A stretch of DNA of 64,000 bases. It comes from Thiotrichales bacterium. GTDB lineage: Bacteria > Pseudomonadota > Gammaproteobacteria > Thiomicrospirales > Thiomicrospiraceae. The notes under the pieces are model-generated. The model did no database searches. It saw nothing but the letters and a program-made list of their open reading frames with translations, and was not told the DNA's origin. A program made the translations under genes and the position numbers. This document shows positions 7,389 to 16,051 of this stretch, in pieces; positions within the stretch are counted from its first letter, which is position 1; each line of letters begins with the position of its first letter. The DNA is taken from assembly GCA_016938655.1 (NCBI GenBank), contig JAFGUG010000011.1:372001-436000 (forward strand), in the 5' to 3' direction.

Positions 7389-8600
7389 GTGGAGCAGTTA
7401 ACCACCAGTATTGATGTACTGTTTATCTTGTTAGGGGCTATTTTAGTCCTGTTTATGCACGCTGGATTCGCTTTTTTAGAGGTGGGAACCGTTCAGCATA
7501 AAAACCAAGTAAACGCTTTAGTGAAAATTATGAGTGACCTTGGTGTTTCAACCGTAGCTTACTTTTTTGTGGGTTACGGTGTGGCGTATGGCGTATTTTT
7601 AGGCCTAAACATTGACGGCGCTTTAACCACCGCCATGACCGAACGTTCGGGTTATGACTTGGTTAAGTTTTTCTTCTTAATGACCTTTGCTGCGGCGATT
7701 CCGGCGATTGTCTCGGGTGGGATTGCGGAGCGCGCACGTTTTTATCCGCAATTGATTGCGACCTTCTTTATTGTGGCACTGATTTATCCGTTTTTTGAAG
7801 GGATTGCGTGGAATGGTAACTTCGGTATTCAAGCGTACTTAGAAACGGCTTATGGTGCTGGATTCCATGACTTTGCGGGTTCGATTGTGGTGCACGGTGT
7901 GGGCGGTTGGATCGCGTTAGTTGCGGTGGTTTTATTAGGTGCTCGTCGTGGTCGTTATACCAGTGATGGTCAAATTAAACAGAGTCATCCGCCGTCAAGC
8001 ATTCCATTTTTGGCTTTGGGCGCATGGATTTTGACCGTGGGTTGGTTTGGTTTTAACGTGATGTCTGCTCAACAAATTGAAGGGATTCAAGGCTTGGTTG
8101 CCGTTAACTCGTTAATGGCGATGGTGGGGGGTATTTTAGCCGCGACCTTTATCGGCAAACAAGATCCGGGCTTTGTACACAATGGTCCTCTAGCAGGATT
8201 GGTCGCGATTTGTGCCGGGTCGGATGTGGTTAGCCCATTGGGTGCCTTGGTGATTGGTTTGGTGGCGGGTGCGCTATTTGTGAAAGCCTTTACTTGGACA
8301 CAGAAAAACCTAAAAGTAGATGACGTTTTAGGGGTTTGGGCCTTGCACGGTTTGTGTGGTGTTTGGGGCGCATTAGCAGTGGGTATTTTTGGAACCGCTG
8401 CACTGGGTGGCTTAGGTGGCGTTGCCATGGCGTCTCAAATTATTGGCACGCTTATGGGCATTACGGTTGCTGTGGTCGGTGCCATTGCGGTTTACGGACT
8501 CATTAAAGTCTTCATGGGGCTTCGCTTAACCGCCGAAGAAGAGTACGATGGGGCGGATTTAAGTATTCACCGTATTCATGCTAACCCGCCGCGCGATTAG
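7389..8600 (+). CDS. amt: Ammonium transporter
   Basis: This is a 403-residue Amt/Mep channel for ammonium uptake in the inner membrane. I start it at a GTG with GGAG about 6 bases upstream; the longer ATG frame from 7302 would overlap the divergent PLP-enzyme gene and add 29 residues unlike other Amt proteins. Family signatures are GGIAERARF, DFAGSIVVHGVGGW and WALHGLCGVWG. The twin pore histidines fall at residues 169 and 320, close to their positions in E. coli AmtB. About eleven membrane segments are visible. No glnK lies next to it. A strong terminator follows. Confidence 0.93.
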   Translation: MEQLTTSIDVLFILLGAILVLFMHAGFAFLEVGTVQHKNQVNALVKIMSDLGVSTVAYFFVGYGVAYGVFLGLNIDGALTTAMTERSGYDLVKFFFLMTFAAAIPAIVSGGIAERARFYPQLIATFFIVALIYPFFEGIAWNGNFGIQAYLETAYGAGFHDFAGSIVVHGVGGWIALVAVVLLGARRGRYTSDGQIKQSHPPSSIPFLALGAWILTVGWFGFNVMSAQQIEGIQGLVAVNSLMAMVGGILAATFIGKQDPGFVHNGPLAGLVAICAGSDVVSPLGALVIGLVAGALFVKAFTWTQKNLKVDDVLGVWALHGLCGVWGALAVGIFGTAALGGLGGVAMASQIIGTLMGITVAVVGAIAVYGLIKVFMGLRLTAEEEYDGADLSIHRIHANPPRD

Positions 8601-8666
8601 CCATAAATATCACGGCAATCCTTCTCCAAAGCTTTAGGCTTGGCGGGTTGTCGGGTATCATAGTGG

Positions 8667-8693
8667 GGAGCACATTAGGTGCTCCTTTTTTTT
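8667..8693 (+). terminator. Intrinsic terminator after amt
   Basis: GGAGCAC pairs with GTGCTCC around a five-base loop (ATTAG) and is followed by eight T. It lies 66 bases past the amt stop. Confidence 0.92.
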
Positions 8694-8735
8694 GGACACC
8701 AGATTTAAACCCCTTTCATTAAAGTTGGCCTATTC

Positions 8736-11141
8736 ATGCGAAAACTCAGTACTGAGAACCTCTACCGTTTTACCTCAATTAGTGCGGATGATTTTAATCC
8801 CGAAAAAATGAACCATGAAGAGAGCGATGTCATTGAGTTTATGGAACGCTTTCATCCACGGGCGTATCAGTCGCTCAATTTTGGCTTGCATTTAAAACGT
8901 AATCAGAACCATATTTTTATTATGGGTGAGCCCGGGGTGGGTCGTATTGGTATGACCAAAGCGTTACTGAAACAGGCAGCGGCCAAGAAAGAGAGCCCCA
9001 ATGATGTGGTGTTGGTGTCGGATTTTAGTGAAACCAATAAAACGCAGTATCTCTACTTTCAGTCAGGGCAAGGTCATGCCTTTAAAGTTGCGATGGAAAA
9101 CTTAATTTCACAACTGAAAACTCAGCTTCCAATCATTTTTGATGGTCACGCTTATCAGCAGCGTAGTCAGCAGTTAGAGAATCAGATGACTGAAAAACAG
9201 CAAGCGATGTTAAAACCTGCCTTTGAGCTAGCTGAACAATTAAGCATTGAAATTATGCAAACTGAGAACAGTTTTTTGTTGTCTGCCGTCATTGATGACA
9301 AACGCTACAAAATGAGTGAACTGGTGCAGTTTGATAAAGAGACTGAAGAAAAATACAAAAATGCGTTTGAGCAGGTAGAGACCTCATTAAATACTGTTTT
9401 GACCCATTTGCCTCTGTTACAGCATGAATTTTTAGACTCGGGCAAAAAGCTCAATACTGAGGTGGCCACCCACAACATTAAACCGCACATAGATAAGCTG
9501 AAAGAGACCTTTGGGAGCAGTGATGCGATTAATCATTACTTGGATGAATTACAGAAAAGTTTAGTCGCTAAACTGCATCTTTTTTGGGATCAAAGTAGTG
9601 ACGGCGTCACTGAATCAAATGCCCAAGTCACCATGGAAGAGCTGCTAAATGAACAGCAAGGGTTGACGATTTTTGAAGTCAATCTATTAGTGGATCATAC
9701 CGATGCCGTTCATGCCCCCGTTATCTATGAGCCCAATGCAAGTATGCCTAAGTTATTTGGGTATGCCATTAATTCAGCCAGTGCCTCGGCAACCGATACC
9801 TTAAGTTTGGCCATGAGCCATCAGGCCGGATTATTGCAACAGGCAAATGGTGGCTTTTTGATGCTGGGTATCGAATCGGTGTTAAAAGATGCGGATATTT
9901 GGACACACTTAAAGGCGGCCTTAATGGGCAAAAAAATCACCTTTGAGATTCCATCATCCCGCAATGTGGTGCCGTATCACCTGCCAGATTTTCCGGTGAA
10001 CTTAACTTTGGTTCTAATTGGTCAAGCGGCGCACTTTTATGCGCTGCAAGAGATAGACCCTGAATTTGGTCGTCTATTTAAAGTGCAGGTGGAATTTGAA
10101 GTGGAACTGCAACGTAACGCTGACCATGAAGTGACCATGGCTCGCCAATTAGCTCATGAAGTGGGCTTGTGGGAGGATTTACCAATAGATTTAACCGCTT
10201 ATGAACGACTGATTGAGTATGCGTCACGTATGGCTGAGGATGCGAATCGCTTGTATACCAATAAAGCAATCTTACGAGATGTGTTAGCGGAGGCCAATGC
10301 CTTTGCACGTGCGAACGGTGAAAACTGCGTTAATCGCGCGACGATTGAAGACACCATTACCCAGCGTGAGTTTCATACCGGTTTAATGGAAGACTATTAC
10401 CACCGCGCCATTATTGAGCAACAGGTGTTAATCTCGTTGCAAGGTAAACACATTGGGCAAGTCAATGGCTTAACCGTGTTAACCGTGGGCAAGCAGTCGT
10501 TTGGTCAACCAGTGCGCATTACCGCCCAAGCGTCTGCGGGTGATGAAGGGGTGGTGGACATTGAGCGCGAAGTGGAGATGGCCGGGCCGATTCATTCCAA
10601 GGGCATGTTGATCTTAAGCGGTTACTTACGTGGCCGTTATATGAAACAGCGTTCACTTGGCTTTAGTGCGTCGATTGTGATGGAGCAGTCGTATAATGGC
10701 ATCGAAGGCGATTCTGCTTCCTCAGCGGAGCTGTTAGCGTTAATTTCTTCGATAGCCCAAGTCCCAATGCGCCAAGACTTGGCGATTACTGGTTCCATTA
10801 ACCAGTTTGGTGAGATTCAGCCGATTGGTGGCGTTAATGAGAAGGTCGAAGGCTTTTACAAAATTTGTGAAGCGCGCGGGTTAACCGGCTCTCAAGGCGT
10901 GATTATTCCAGAATCGAATGCGGGACATTTAATGCTCAGTAAGCGCGTTAGAGACGCGGTTGAGCAGGTTCAATTTCATGTGTACACCATGAGCCATATT
11001 GACGATGCATTAGGCCTGCTAACCGATTTAGCCGTGGGGCATGAAAATGCTGAGGGCGAGTTCCCAGATGGCAGTGTCAATGCCAAAGTAATGCATGCAC
11101 TTGAAGCAATGAATGAAAAACAAGATGATCACGGATCATAA
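8736..11141 (+). CDS. Lon-like ATP-dependent protease (AAA_32/Lon_C type)
   Basis: This 801-residue protein belongs to the Lon-related proteases that lack the classical Lon N-domain. An ATP-site loop GEPGVGRIGMTK lies at residues 63-74, with Arg in the place of the usual Walker Lys. The middle region is helical and Gln-rich. The C-terminal third holds the Lon peptidase fold: the catalytic dyad is Ser660 (in GDSASSAE) and Lys703 (in GGVNEKVEG), 43 residues apart as in E. coli Lon. It would degrade cytosolic proteins; substrates are unknown. A PAS-domain gene follows 74 bases downstream on the same strand. Confidence 0.88.
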   Translation: MRKLSTENLYRFTSISADDFNPEKMNHEESDVIEFMERFHPRAYQSLNFGLHLKRNQNHIFIMGEPGVGRIGMTKALLKQAAAKKESPNDVVLVSDFSETNKTQYLYFQSGQGHAFKVAMENLISQLKTQLPIIFDGHAYQQRSQQLENQMTEKQQAMLKPAFELAEQLSIEIMQTENSFLLSAVIDDKRYKMSELVQFDKETEEKYKNAFEQVETSLNTVLTHLPLLQHEFLDSGKKLNTEVATHNIKPHIDKLKETFGSSDAINHYLDELQKSLVAKLHLFWDQSSDGVTESNAQVTMEELLNEQQGLTIFEVNLLVDHTDAVHAPVIYEPNASMPKLFGYAINSASASATDTLSLAMSHQAGLLQQANGGFLMLGIESVLKDADIWTHLKAALMGKKITFEIPSSRNVVPYHLPDFPVNLTLVLIGQAAHFYALQEIDPEFGRLFKVQVEFEVELQRNADHEVTMARQLAHEVGLWEDLPIDLTAYERLIEYASRMAEDANRLYTNKAILRDVLAEANAFARANGENCVNRATIEDTITQREFHTGLMEDYYHRAIIEQQVLISLQGKHIGQVNGLTVLTVGKQSFGQPVRITAQASAGDEGVVDIEREVEMAGPIHSKGMLILSGYLRGRYMKQRSLGFSASIVMEQSYNGIEGDSASSAELLALISSIAQVPMRQDLAITGSINQFGEIQPIGGVNEKVEGFYKICEARGLTGSQGVIIPESNAGHLMLSKRVRDAVEQVQFHVYTMSHIDDALGLLTDLAVGHENAEGEFPDGSVNAKVMHALEAMNEKQDDHGS

Positions 11142-11215
11142 TCGCAAAACTAAACCGAATTTGCTAAGTGGGTCGTATTTAAAACCGTTGATAAATTCAA
11201 AAAAGGAGGAATTTT

Positions 11216-11608
11216 ATGCTGTGTGAAGGCTGGACACTTGATCGTCCTATCGAGGAGCAGATCCGCCAATCGAACGAGATGGTATTTACCCACGATTCGG
11301 TGCGTCTCGTTTATGTTTCTGAACCGCTTGCTGCCTTTTTGGGGTACGCGGTTGAAGAGATGGAAGGCCGTTTAATCGTCAGTTTTTTATCCGCCAGTGC
11401 CTTTGTTGCGATGATTCAAACCATCAGTAAAAACCGGGTTAGAAGTATCGTGGGTAAACATGATGAGTTTGAACCTAGACCGACTCGACTGAAAAATAAG
11501 CAGGGTGACGATGTGGTGCTGCAAGCGATGTGTTCGATGGACATTCCAGCAAGTGCTATGTCAAAAGCGAAGATGCGTTTAACCGTGTTAGAGGCAGTAC
11601 AAGATTGA
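11216..11608 (+). CDS. Small single PAS-domain protein
   Basis: This 130-residue protein has a strong AAGGAGG-type ribosome-binding site before its ATG. The sequence SVRLVYVSEPLAAFLGYAVEEMEGR is a typical PAS motif (a predicted sensing or protein-interaction fold), and the rest fits one PAS domain of about 110 residues. No output domain is attached, so it probably acts by binding a partner. The Lon-like protease gene directly upstream on the same strand suggests possible co-transcription, but any functional link is inference. Confidence 0.7.
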   Translation: MLCEGWTLDRPIEEQIRQSNEMVFTHDSVRLVYVSEPLAAFLGYAVEEMEGRLIVSFLSASAFVAMIQTISKNRVRSIVGKHDEFEPRPTRLKNKQGDDVVLQAMCSMDIPASAMSKAKMRLTVLEAVQD

Positions 11609-11715
11609 TTCATTCATTTTAACGACTCGTTTTTAAAAGGTCTTAAAAGGCTGTAAAAGGTTTAAAGTCCAATTCAAGCTACTGAGTATCTGAATTTACA
11701 AAAGTCAATTTGTCA

Positions 11716-11725
11716 GCAGGCCTGC
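11716..11725. repeat. GCAGGCCTGC palindrome in a convergent gap
   Basis: An exact copy inside the wider palindrome TCAGCAGGCCTGCTGA, followed by GTTTTAA. It sits between two genes that end towards each other (11608 and 11732) and could act as a shared terminator. Confidence 0.9.
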
Positions 11726-11731
11726 TGAGTT

Positions 11732-12376
11732 TTAAGGGGATTTTTCTGAAGGGGAAGCGGGGGTCTCTGTTTTGACAGCCTTCTCTTCAAGAACAGGGTC
11801 TTTTGCTAACGCAGACTTTGCTAAGGCCTCGATTTTATTCTGTTTTTTAAACTTTTTACTCCATTTACGATGGCGGCGATTCTTCCAACTCTTAACCACT
11901 TGTAAACGCCAAATCAGGTTGATCGTCACGTAACCCAACCCCCCTAATACAATCCCCACCACAAAACTACCCAAATACAGTGGCATCCATAAATCGCCCA
12001 GCGTATTCGTAATCCAGTCTAATGTCAGTTCAAAGTGAAACGCTTCCGTGGACTCATGCCCAAGAATGTAGGCGCCAACCAAATAGTTAAAGTAAAAAAT
12101 GGGAGGAATCGTGATTGGGTTAGTAATCCATACTAGTGCTACACTGATAGGCAGGTTGGCTCTGAAAATAATGGCAAAGACTGCCGCAGCCACCATTTGT
12201 GACGGGATCGGGATAGACATCCAAAATAAGCCAATTAGAAAGGCTTTAGACACCGAATGACGGTGCAAATGCCAGATGGCTGGATTTTGTAACCACTTAC
12301 CCAAAAAGCCAAGCCCTTTCAGGTTTTTGATCTTTTCCGGCGTTGGTATATAACGTTTAATGAGCTTTTTAGGCAT
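11732..12376 (-). CDS. DUF2062 membrane protein
   Basis: This 214-residue protein matches the DUF2062 family: a short basic N terminus, then HRHSVSKAFLIGLFWMSIPIPSQM, then WITNPITIPPIFYF, with three to four predicted inner-membrane segments. The C-terminal 60 residues are highly charged (Lys/Arg-rich) and likely cytosolic. The function of the family is not established. The start codon region overlaps the divergent comEC start by about 17 bases, so the promoters of each must lie within the other gene. Confidence 0.85.
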   Translation of the reverse strand: MPKKLIKRYIPTPEKIKNLKGLGFLGKWLQNPAIWHLHRHSVSKAFLIGLFWMSIPIPSQMVAAAVFAIIFRANLPISVALVWITNPITIPPIFYFNYLVGAYILGHESTEAFHFELTLDWITNTLGDLWMPLYLGSFVVGIVLGGLGYVTINLIWRLQVVKSWKNRRHRKWSKKFKKQNKIEALAKSALAKDPVLEEKAVKTETPASPSEKSP

Positions 12377-14915
12377 GTTTATTAGTTTTGTATTAGCATT
12401 TATTAGCGCTGTATTTAGCTTTTATCAATTAGCAGGCCTGCCCAGTTTTTGGGTGGGTGTGCTGTTCAGTGTCTTGCTTTTAATCAGTGTTATTGGGCTT
12501 GTTTGGTTATCAAATAACCCAACTTCATGGCAAAACAGAATGTTTAGTCAGGCGCAATACCGACAATATTCGCCAATAAAAATGCGATTGGCCAATGCTT
12601 ATTTTGGATTCATTATAGGCGTGTGTTGGGTCTTTTGGCAGACTTTTTTTGCGGTTTTTATCGCTGAAGAGTGGCTAAATAAACCACTGCAATTACAGGG
12701 AACCATTGCAAATCTAGTCGTTGAACACCCTACCTCGGAACGGGTTCGGTTACGTTTTGAATTTAAACTTGATGCAATTCAAGCGCTTAATGTCGGTAAT
12801 TCAACTCCGCATGCTGTGGATACTGCTTTAGAAAACGATTTTCAACGCTGGTTTTTTTTGCACCCCACCGTTTCTTTGAGTTGGTACTTGAGTCAGACTC
12901 AATATCAACAATTAGCCCACCCGCCTGCATCGGGCGAAAAATGGCAGTGGGTTGGTAAGCTCAAAGCCAACCATTCGGCGATGAACATGGGAGCCTTGGA
13001 CTACGAAACCTGGCTCTTTCAAAATCGCATTGATGCTCGTGGGTATGTGCTTTTTAAACCGGAATATCAAGATCAGATTCAGTTTTTAGAAGCGCCCAGC
13101 GGCTTTAACTTACGGCACGCTGTCGCACAGCGTTTAAACACCGTATTTGAAAAATCCGAATTAAAAGGCCTCTATCAAGCCTTAACCTATGGCGATAAAA
13201 CCCAGATAACCGATGCTCAATGGCGGGTACTGCAAAATACCGGAACGATTCATCTCATGGCGATTTCTGGATTGCATATGGCCATTATTGGCGCACTCGG
13301 TTATTGGGTGTTCAAAGGTTTGTGGTGGTTAGGGTTGTATCGATTGCAAGTGCTTAATATGCCGTTGTGGGGGGCGATTGGGGCGTGGTTGTTTGCCAGT
13401 GTGTATTTGGTGTTGTCGGGCTATGCGATTCCAACCCAACGTGCTTATTTAATGGTGTTAGCGGTATTGCTGTTTTTGGTGTTGAGGCGCACTTTTCAGC
13501 CTTGGTCGGCTCTCGCACTTGCGGCCTTATTGGTGGTAATTTGGGATAGTCGTGCGGTACTGAGTTTGGGATTTTGGTTATCGTTTTTAGCGGTGGCGTT
13601 GATTTTTTCGGTACTGCAACAGCCAAGGGTTAAACGATCACCCAAATGGATAAAATTAGTTTGGATTCAGCTCATATTAACTGTGGGGTTAGCGCCTTAT
13701 CTGATTTGGGCCTTTCACACCTTACCCAGTTACAGTTTTATTAGTAACCTGTTTGCTGTGCCGTTTGTGAGTTTGCTTGGCTTGCCGCTGCTGTTTTTGG
13801 TGAGCGTGCTGAGTATGCTGTCGGTTGACCTAGCACAGTGGTTCATGCCGATGGTGGACCAACTTTGGCAGGGCGCTTGGTTGGCACTGGAGTGGATTGC
13901 GAATTTAAATTTTTCCGCTATCACCATTGGCACACTCAACGGCTGGGGTTTAATTGCCATTTACATAGGCCTGTTTAGTTTGTTATTAGCAACATCCAAA
14001 CGTCAGATAATTCTGTCAAGTGCGCTTGTATTAGCCGTTGTGAGCTTTGATTATCTAAATAAACCCACTCTTCAAAATCAGCAGGCCTCTGTTAACTTGC
14101 TGGATGTGGGGCAAGGCCAAGCGGTGGTTATACAAACTCAACATCATGTCTTGGTGTATGACACCGGGGCAATGTGGGGCGATAAGATGGATGGGGCTAA
14201 ACTCGCTATCTTGCCGTTTTTACGTGCGCAAAACCGTTCTCAAATTGATTACTTGATGGTCAGTCATAGCGACATCGACCATGCGGGCGGCTTATCAAGG
14301 CTCTTGCAAAGTTTGCCTGTAAAGCAAATCAGCAGTGGTCAACCTGAGGTATTAAATACCCAGTTAGCCGCTTTAAACCCCTCTATTCAAGCGTGTTATG
14401 CGGGTGAATCTTGGCGTTGGGATGGGGTCTTGTTTGAAGTCTTTTCACCCGGCCTGCCGACTTTTGATGAACGCTTTAAAACGGATAATGACCGGTCTTG
14501 CGTCTTAAAAGTGACGGCAGGTGAACAATCGGTGTTAATTCCGGGGGACTTGAGTGCCAAAGCTGAGCAAACTTTGATTGCACATTATGGCACGCAATTA
14601 CAAAGTACTATTTTGATTGCAGGGCATCATGGAAGTCGCTATTCCAGCTCTGAGGCGTGGTTACAAGCCGTGAACCCGCAAGTCGTATTATTTACAGCGG
14701 GCTACCAAAATCGCTATGGTTTCCCCAATACCGATACACTGAACCGCTTGAATGACTCGCAACGCTGGTTTAACACTGCCTGTTCAGGTGGAATTGGCTA
14801 TCGGTTGGGGGTGGATGAGTTTGATGGTTTGCCCGTTTATCAAGCTCGAAAACATCAACAAAAGTGGTATCATCATCGCTGTTTACTAAGCGAAAAAGGA
14901 ATCGCATATCAATGA
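12360..14915 (+). CDS. comEC: DNA internalization competence protein ComEC/Rec2
   Basis: ComEC forms the inner-membrane channel that takes up single-stranded DNA during natural transformation. The 851-residue protein has an N-terminal membrane segment pair and a soluble OB-like region. The Competence domain follows, with MAISGLHMAIIG near residue 303 and many membrane segments. The C-terminal metallo-beta-lactamase-like domain has LLDVGQGQA, the metal motif HSDIDHAGG near residue 635 and AGHHGSRYSSS. The start may be five codons later. The presence of an intact copy means transformation is possible, which bears on the iterated palindrome. The stop overlaps a 15-codon reading frame leading into lpxK. 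Confidence 0.92.
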   Translation: MSFLGMFISFVLAFISAVFSFYQLAGLPSFWVGVLFSVLLLISVIGLVWLSNNPTSWQNRMFSQAQYRQYSPIKMRLANAYFGFIIGVCWVFWQTFFAVFIAEEWLNKPLQLQGTIANLVVEHPTSERVRLRFEFKLDAIQALNVGNSTPHAVDTALENDFQRWFFLHPTVSLSWYLSQTQYQQLAHPPASGEKWQWVGKLKANHSAMNMGALDYETWLFQNRIDARGYVLFKPEYQDQIQFLEAPSGFNLRHAVAQRLNTVFEKSELKGLYQALTYGDKTQITDAQWRVLQNTGTIHLMAISGLHMAIIGALGYWVFKGLWWLGLYRLQVLNMPLWGAIGAWLFASVYLVLSGYAIPTQRAYLMVLAVLLFLVLRRTFQPWSALALAALLVVIWDSRAVLSLGFWLSFLAVALIFSVLQQPRVKRSPKWIKLVWIQLILTVGLAPYLIWAFHTLPSYSFISNLFAVPFVSLLGLPLLFLVSVLSMLSVDLAQWFMPMVDQLWQGAWLALEWIANLNFSAITIGTLNGWGLIAIYIGLFSLLLATSKRQIILSSALVLAVVSFDYLNKPTLQNQQASVNLLDVGQGQAVVIQTQHHVLVYDTGAMWGDKMDGAKLAILPFLRAQNRSQIDYLMVSHSDIDHAGGLSRLLQSLPVKQISSGQPEVLNTQLAALNPSIQACYAGESWRWDGVLFEVFSPGLPTFDERFKTDNDRSCVLKVTAGEQSVLIPGDLSAKAEQTLIAHYGTQLQSTILIAGHHGSRYSSSEAWLQAVNPQVVLFTAGYQNRYGFPNTDTLNRLNDSQRWFNTACSGGIGYRLGVDEFDGLPVYQARKHQQKWYHHRCLLSEKGIAYQ
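12432..12441. repeat. GCAGGCCTGC palindrome inside comEC
   Basis: An exact copy near the 5' end of comEC, in the frame giving Leu-Ala-Gly-Leu-Pro, flanked by TTA and CCAGTTTTT as at intergenic copies. Confidence 0.9.
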
Positions 14916-14959
14916 GTTTTAACCATCCGTTGCATTTAATGCGTGGCACTTTATTGTGA
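14912..14959 (+). other. 15-codon reading frame bridging comEC and lpxK
   Basis: An ATG overlaps the comEC TGA (ATGA at 14912-14915). The frame runs 15 codons and ends in a TGA that overlaps the GTG start of lpxK (GTGA at 14956-14959). The two overlaps would let ribosomes hand over from comEC to lpxK. Whether the peptide is made is unknown. Confidence 0.5.
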
Positions 14960-15987
14960 GTTGGCCAACCTTTTGGGCAGAGAAGCGCTGGCAGAGCACA
15001 TTATTGTGGCCGCTAAGTAAACTGGTTTGCTGGGAAGCCGCTCGACGCTTACGAGCGTTTAACGCCCATCCACCCGCTAAACAGAGTGCCGCTGTGACAG
15101 TGGTGGTTGGGAATTTAGTGGTTGGTGGCAGTGGCAAAACGCCTTTTATCGTCTGGTTGGTGAAGCAACTGCAAGCTCAAAACCTTGAGGTGGGTATTAT
15201 CAGCCGCGGTTACGGGGGGAACAGCAAACAGTGGCCGCAATGGGTGACGCCTGAAAGTTCTGCTGAACAAGTGGGGGATGAGCCGGTTTTATTAGCGAAA
15301 CAACTCGGTTGCCCCATTGCGGTGTCTCCGATCCGTGCTGAGGCAGTGGCAATGCTTGAACAAAACGCGACGCTGGATGTGATTATTAGCGACGACGGTT
15401 TGCAACACTATGGTTTGGCTCGCGACATTGAAGTGGTGCTTGTGGATGCGCAACGTTTATGGGGCAATGGTTTGTGTTTGCCCGCTGGGCCGTTACGTGA
15501 ATCTAAATTGCGACTGAATCAAGTGGATTACCTTGTTTATAACGGTGTTCGTTTGACTGGTCATTTAGAACCGTCGGCTTTAGAACAAAAAAGTTTTACC
15601 ATGCAATTGCAGCCAGTCTGTTTTCGTCAAGTGGCGAATCCTGCGGTGACAAAACCCGTGGATGCATTTTCAGGGCAAGCGGTGACCGCAATGGCCGGCA
15701 TTGGCAACCCTCAACGTTTTTTTGAAACCTTACATACGTTGTCAGTGGCCACCGACGAGCACGCGTTTAAAGACCATCATGCATTCAATCAAGCCGACTT
15801 TGCCGAGTTTGACGCTTCTAAACCGCTGATTATGACCGAAAAAGATGCGGTAAAGTGCACGCAACTTGCGATTGATCAAACAACCCAGAAGCCGAAAAAC
15901 TGGTGGTATTTGGAAGTTGCGCCGCAAGCCGATGCCGCCTTATTTGACGGATTGCATAAACGTGTGACTGCGCTTAAAGATGCGTGA
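14956..15987 (+). CDS. lpxK: Tetraacyldisaccharide 4'-kinase
   Basis: LpxK phosphorylates the 4' position of the lipid A disaccharide precursor at the inner membrane. The 343-residue protein starts at GTG, giving a short membrane-associated N terminus, then a P-loop region VVGNLVVGGSGKTPFIVWL near residues 50-68. SRGYGG and SDDGLQHYGLARDIEVVLVD follow, all standard for the family. No strong ribosome-binding site precedes the GTG; translation is probably coupled to the upstream frame through the GTGA overlap. ycaR and kdsB, often close to lpxK, lie downstream after an inserted gene. Confidence 0.93.
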   Translation: MSWPTFWAEKRWQSTLLWPLSKLVCWEAARRLRAFNAHPPAKQSAAVTVVVGNLVVGGSGKTPFIVWLVKQLQAQNLEVGIISRGYGGNSKQWPQWVTPESSAEQVGDEPVLLAKQLGCPIAVSPIRAEAVAMLEQNATLDVIISDDGLQHYGLARDIEVVLVDAQRLWGNGLCLPAGPLRESKLRLNQVDYLVYNGVRLTGHLEPSALEQKSFTMQLQPVCFRQVANPAVTKPVDAFSGQAVTAMAGIGNPQRFFETLHTLSVATDEHAFKDHHAFNQADFAEFDASKPLIMTEKDAVKCTQLAIDQTTQKPKNWWYLEVAPQADAALFDGLHKRVTALKDA

Positions 15988-16051
15988 TATCGTTTTCATG
16001 TAATCTTTATGCATTTTTATTTTCAGCAAGGTATTTGACAGGTATTTATCT

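Noticed and set aside
14945-14960. Possible sigma-54 promoter (TGGCAC with a following TTG) before lpxK
   Set aside because: The -12 part does not match TTGC and the spacing is off; it lies in a tight coding junction.
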